Positions 60,986 to 64,000 of a stretch of 64,000 nt of DNA are shown here, piece by piece. The position numbers and the translations under genes were made by a program. Each line of letters begins with the position of its first letter. The stretch's first letter is position 1. Origin of the DNA: a bacterium (GTDB taxonomy: Bacteria; Myxococcota; UBA727; JAUIJE01); assembly GCA_030431455.1 (NCBI GenBank), contig JAUIJE010000003.1, forward strand, positions 576,360 to 640,359. Direction: 5' to 3'. The notes beneath the pieces are model-generated. The model made no database searches and was not told the origin of the DNA. It saw nothing but the letters and a program-made list of their open reading frames with translations.

Positions 60986-62319
60986 CCAGCTCCAGCCAGC
61001 CCAATGCTTCTGCTCCGAAAAGCGCCGCCCGCGACTGGTATCGCTACGGCAGCGCGCGCGATGTCGGGTTCTTTACGCGGTTTTTGTGGAAGTGCGCGGG
61101 GGCGGACGAACAGATCCTGTTGCGCTGCCCCAACAGCGACCGCGTGAAGTTTCAAGGCCTGGGCGGGGTGGTGCTCACCGTCGGGGTGCTCGCGTTTTTG
61201 TCCGGCTCCTACGCGTTCTACACGGTGTTTAGCCCCAAGGACGTGACCGCCCTCGGGGGGGCCACGCTTCACTATCCCTCATTGGCCGCGTCGGTCTTTT
61301 TTGGGGCCGTGTGGGGCCTCATCATCTTCAACATCGACCGCTTCATCATCAGCTCCACCGGCAAAGGGGACGGCACCGAGCGCATCACCTGGGGCGAGTT
61401 CACCAACGCCCTGCCCCGGCTGGCCATGGCCGTGGTCATCGGCCTGTGCATGAGCAAGCCGCTCGAGATCCGCATCCTCAAGTCCGAGATCGACTCCGAG
61501 CTCGAGCGCGAACAGAAGACCTTCCTGCAAGAGCTGAACGAAAAAAGTGAACAGCTGGTGGTCAACGAGCGCAAACGCCTGCGCGAGAAGATCGACACCC
61601 TGCACGAACAGATCGACACCGTCGACGGCAAGCTCGAGACCCGGCGCCTCGAGATCAACCACCAGCGGGAAAAACTCGAGCTCGAAGCCGAAGGCAAAAC
61701 CGGCACCGGCACCCCCGGGCGCGGCCCCGCCTGGCGCGACAAAAAACAAAACCTCGACCGCATGGACGCTGAGCTCGCCCGCGACCGCGAAGCCTTGGGC
61801 AACAAGACCTCCCTCTGGAACGACGAGCTCAAGGAGGCCAAGGCCGAACTCGACGAGCTCGACAAGGGGCTGGCCGACCGCAAAGAATCCAACGCCGCCG
61901 CCGCCCGACACCTCGACGGGCTGATGAAACGCATCCAAATATCCCATGACATTGGCGGGTGGATCCCCTGGGCGATCCTGTTGCTGCTTCTGTGCATCGA
62001 AGCCGGGCCGATCTTCTTCAAGCTCATGGTGATCAAGGGCCCCTACGACTACTTAGAAGAGAACCAAAAACGCCTGGTGCGCGCCTACGCCGGCATCGAG
62101 CCCGACGCCAAGACCGTGCTCGACAAAAAGGGCAACAACACCTTCGTCGACACCCACCACGCGGTGGCCGCGGTCCTCGAGGAGGAGCTGCGCCGGCTGG
62201 AGACCGAGCGGCTTCTGGCCAAGCAGGTGCACGACGAATACCGCAAGCGGCTAAGCGGGGAGATCGCCGAAGACCCCAAGAAGTTCATGACCGAGCCCGA
62301 CGCCAAATCCGCCGGCTGA
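60982..62319 (+). CDS. DUF4407-family membrane protein
   Basis: 445 residues. DUF4407 layout: membrane segments at about 60-82, 98-118 and 144-158, the family block FFGAVWGLIIFNIDRFIISS, a long charged coiled coil (about 165-315, for example EKSEQLVVNERKRLREKIDTL), then a fourth segment (about 322-345, IPWAILLLLLCIEAGPIFFK) and a cytoplasmic tail. The coiled coil between TM3 and TM4 would reach into the cytoplasm or periplasm as a rod. The function of the family is unknown. Third gene of the operon; the next one follows after 3 bases. Confidence 0.88.
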   Translation: MTSSSQPNASAPKSAARDWYRYGSARDVGFFTRFLWKCAGADEQILLRCPNSDRVKFQGLGGVVLTVGVLAFLSGSYAFYTVFSPKDVTALGGATLHYPSLAASVFFGAVWGLIIFNIDRFIISSTGKGDGTERITWGEFTNALPRLAMAVVIGLCMSKPLEIRILKSEIDSELEREQKTFLQELNEKSEQLVVNERKRLREKIDTLHEQIDTVDGKLETRRLEINHQREKLELEAEGKTGTGTPGRGPAWRDKKQNLDRMDAELARDREALGNKTSLWNDELKEAKAELDELDKGLADRKESNAAAARHLDGLMKRIQISHDIGGWIPWAILLLLLCIEAGPIFFKLMVIKGPYDYLEENQKRLVRAYAGIEPDAKTVLDKKGNNTFVDTHHAVAAVLEEELRRLETERLLAKQVHDEYRKRLSGEIAEDPKKFMTEPDAKSAG

Positions 62320-62322
62320 CCC

Positions 62323-63120
62323 GTGGACGACGTCGCCTCCCTCGCCGGGCTCGACCCGCGTTTATTGCGCCGGGTGCCGCCGCGCGCCCAGGCCGCCTAT
62401 GCGCGGCAGGCCTGGCTGGGCCTTTTGAGCGCGGCCCTCGCGGGGGTGAGCATCGCCTACGCCGCGGTGCTCGCCGCGGTGGGGCCGGCGAGCACGTTGC
62501 TCATCGGCCTGTTCGCGTTCCTGTTCGTGTTCAACCTCGTGCGCCTGCACCACGGGGGCGGCGGTCGGCCCATCGAGGGGGAATGGGACGACATCGACAC
62601 CTGGCGGCCTTCGCTTTGGCCGACCTTGGTGCTCCTGGTGCTCGGGGCGCTGATGATGCAGGGACTTTGTCTCTTGGCCATGCGCCCTTTCTTGCTTTCC
62701 TGGCTTCCGCGCCACCTGCACGAAAACGGGCTCCTCGCGCACGCCCACGAAGCCTGGCGCCATCCCGCGCTGATGGGTGCATGTACATTGGGGTTTGCGC
62801 TGCTGTTCGCCGCCTTCGCGTGGGGCAAGTACTTCATGCTCTCCGCGGTGCGCGCCTACGAACGGCAGCGTTGGGCCCTGGGCCGGGCCATCGTCGACCG
62901 CCTCAGCGCGGTCAACGACGAGCTCATCGTGGCCGCGCTCGCGGCCGAGCCCGGCTTTGCCGGCGAGGTCACCCACCACTTCGCCAACCCGCCGTACAAC
63001 ACCCACCGGGTGCTGTTCGGCGTCGACGAGGGCCAGGTGGAAAAGACGGGGCTGCGTTTTTTGCCCCCGTCCCACGGGGCCCTGCCCCCCTGGCCGTCCA
63101 CGTCCTCGCGGCGGCGGTGA
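62323..63120 (+). CDS. Hypothetical membrane protein of the DUF4407 operon
   Basis: 265 residues from GTG 62323. Four membrane segments: two near 30-70 (GLLSAALAGVSIAYAAVL, LLIGLFAFLFVFNLV), one near 107-125 and one near 150-170. A C-terminal soluble part of about 90 residues contains the conserved-looking FANPPYNTHRVLFGVDEGQVEKTG. It directly follows the DUF4407 gene. No known family. A four-component membrane complex is the simplest reading of the operon. Confidence 0.75.
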   Translation: MDDVASLAGLDPRLLRRVPPRAQAAYARQAWLGLLSAALAGVSIAYAAVLAAVGPASTLLIGLFAFLFVFNLVRLHHGGGGRPIEGEWDDIDTWRPSLWPTLVLLVLGALMMQGLCLLAMRPFLLSWLPRHLHENGLLAHAHEAWRHPALMGACTLGFALLFAAFAWGKYFMLSAVRAYERQRWALGRAIVDRLSAVNDELIVAALAAEPGFAGEVTHHFANPPYNTHRVLFGVDEGQVEKTGLRFLPPSHGALPPWPSTSSRRR

Positions 63121-63181
63121 TCGCGCCCGGGGGTTGACCGCCGACGTGGTTGGGGCATCGTGGCCGTCCACGGAGGTCGCC

Positions 63182-63433
63182 ATGTCCGATGAGAATGTCC
63201 AAGAAGAACTCGCCCGCCTGCGCGCCGAGAACGAAAAGCTCAAGCAACAAGCCAAGTCCGCGCCCAAGGACATCAGCTTCAAGGTCAGCCAAAAGGGCGC
63301 GGTGTCGGTGTACGGCATGGGCCGGTTCCCGGTGACGCTCTACAAAGAGCAGTGGGAAAAGCTGCTCGCGCGCAAGGATGATCTGCTGCAATTCATCCAG
63401 GACAACGCCGCCGACCTGAAGACCAAAGAGTGA
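63182..63433 (+). CDS. Small conserved hypothetical protein
   Basis: 83 residues, ATG behind GGAGG. A short coiled-coil N-terminus (ENVQEELARLRAENEKLKQ) is followed by a compact block, SFKVSQKGAVSVYGMGRFPV, and TLYKEQWEKLL. This block recurs in small proteins of many bacteria, but I know of no function. It has its own ribosome-binding site 62 bases after the DUF4407 operon and may be part of it. Confidence 0.78.
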   Translation: MSDENVQEELARLRAENEKLKQQAKSAPKDISFKVSQKGAVSVYGMGRFPVTLYKEQWEKLLARKDDLLQFIQDNAADLKTKE

Positions 63434-63650
63434 CCAGGGGGTGACGGTGCCACCCCGGGGTGGCGGCGCGTCCGGTGGTTGTCCCGGACGCACGGCATGG
63501 GGGGTGCGGCGCAACGTTCGCGCCGCGAAAAACTTTTCTCGCGATGTCGTCACATTGTGCCCGGGCCCACCGACCACGTGCTCGTCGAGAAATCGAGAGA
63601 TACGCGCCGGGCTTGATGCGCTATTCCGTCCACACCAGGGAGGACGAGGA

Positions 63651-64000
63651 ATGCGTACAAGCCAAAAAACCGCTCTGCTCTTGGGCACGGTGATGACGTT
63701 GTCGATCGGGGTGATGGGGTGCCGATCGGTGGCGCGCACCTGCAGCGGCTGCTGCGTGTCCGGCTACAAAGACACGGTGGCCGGGGTCGAAGAAGGCTGG
63801 GTCGGGGGGCGCGAGCGGGGCGCGAGCCTCGATGGTGCGATCGTGGTGTTCTCGTTCGAAGATTTTGCCGAGTACGCCGACCTGCAGGTGGAGAAGGTCG
63901 CGGTGAGCACCCACGGGTCGTTCGGCACCGAGGTGACCCTGGTCATTGACAATGTAGCTGAAGAGCCGCTGCGGATGGCGGACGTGGAGCTCGTGGCCCT
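63651..64000 (+). CDS. Lipoprotein, N-terminal part (runs off the window)
   Basis: Begins with ATG 63651 behind AGGGAGG and continues past the right edge; about 116 residues are visible. The signal peptide ends in lipobox GVMGC (C24). A cysteine cluster CSGCC follows at about 31-35, then a strand-rich part (SLDGAIVVFSFEDFAEYADLQ core VVFSFEDFAEY; VTLVIDNVAEEPLRMADVEL). The end looks like the start of a LEA14/water-stress-type or similar beta-sandwich, which is uncertain. Confidence 0.7.
   Translation, partial: MRTSQKTALLLGTVMTLSIGVMGCRSVARTCSGCCVSGYKDTVAGVEEGWVGGRERGASLDGAIVVFSFEDFAEYADLQVEKVAVSTHGSFGTEVTLVIDNVAEEPLRMADVELVA

Overview
This is a gene-dense, very GC-rich (roughly 70%) chromosomal window from a Gram-negative bacterium. 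The most likely source is a myxobacterium-type organism (Myxococcota; the Nannocystales/Polyangia side is my best guess). The evidence is the many lipoproteins with a classical lipobox, the long (Gly-Asp)n spacers coded by GACGGN hexamers, the MopE-like Asp-rich repeats, the abundant hybrid histidine kinases, and a sigma-54 activator beside a transport operon. There is no rRNA, CRISPR array, insertion sequence or prophage. There is one tRNA, tRNA-Thr(CGT).

Layout. 1-1.9 kb: a truncated membrane protein, a lipoprotein, a REC-GGDEF diguanylate cyclase and the tRNA with its terminator. 2.0-8.7 kb: one giant lipoprotein of about 2,200 residues, split by a one-base frameshift near 6160, with a teneurin-like order of domains (PKD, TSP3, TTR-like, FN-plug-like, NHL, YD/RHS). 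8.8-11.6 kb: a coupled membrane protein / TPR protein / AAA+ ATPase unit. 11.7-14.5 kb: a TraB/GumN-Sel1 lipoprotein. 14.5-23.6 kb: a five-gene minus-strand copper/silver efflux operon (TolC, CusB, CusA, histidine kinase, NtrC-type regulator) with a plausible sigma-54 promoter. CusA carries an insertion with two EF-hand loops and CusB carries four heavy-metal-binding modules. 23.8-27.3 kb: Bcp peroxiredoxin, a TauE/SafE permease and a divergent YeeE/YedE pair (sulfur transport) separated by palindromes. 27.4-41.5 kb: signalling and housekeeping genes, including a PAS hybrid kinase, a TetR regulator divergent from a sterol-desaturase-type hydroxylase across a nested palindrome, a peptidoglycan-binding/M15-like enzyme, a winged-helix-like protein with a lysine-rich tail, bestrophin, DUF1571 and a frameshifted STAS-PAS-LuxR regulator.

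40.6-54.9 kb is rich in secreted proteins: four lipoproteins with Gly-Asp spacers or cysteine repeats, including a vWA-like, a double C-type-lectin-like and a GDDGCGG-repeat protein. Among them lie a type-B carboxylesterase, an LpqC-type esterase, a hybrid kinase with an apparently leaderless start, a zinc-ribbon RNase HI, a CsbD stress protein and a DUF1963 remnant. 54.9-59.8 kb: a tightly coupled operon of carotenoid-oxygenase-family enzyme, lipocalin-like protein, PaaN aldehyde dehydrogenase and thiolase, which looks like a catabolic route starting with oxidative alkene cleavage. 59.9-63.1 kb: a four-gene operon of uncharacterised membrane proteins around a DUF4407 protein. The window ends inside a lipoprotein gene.

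The best candidates for something undescribed are the EF-hand-bearing copper pump with its sigma-54 circuit, the teneurin-like lipoprotein, the DUF4407 operon and the membrane/TPR/AAA+ unit.
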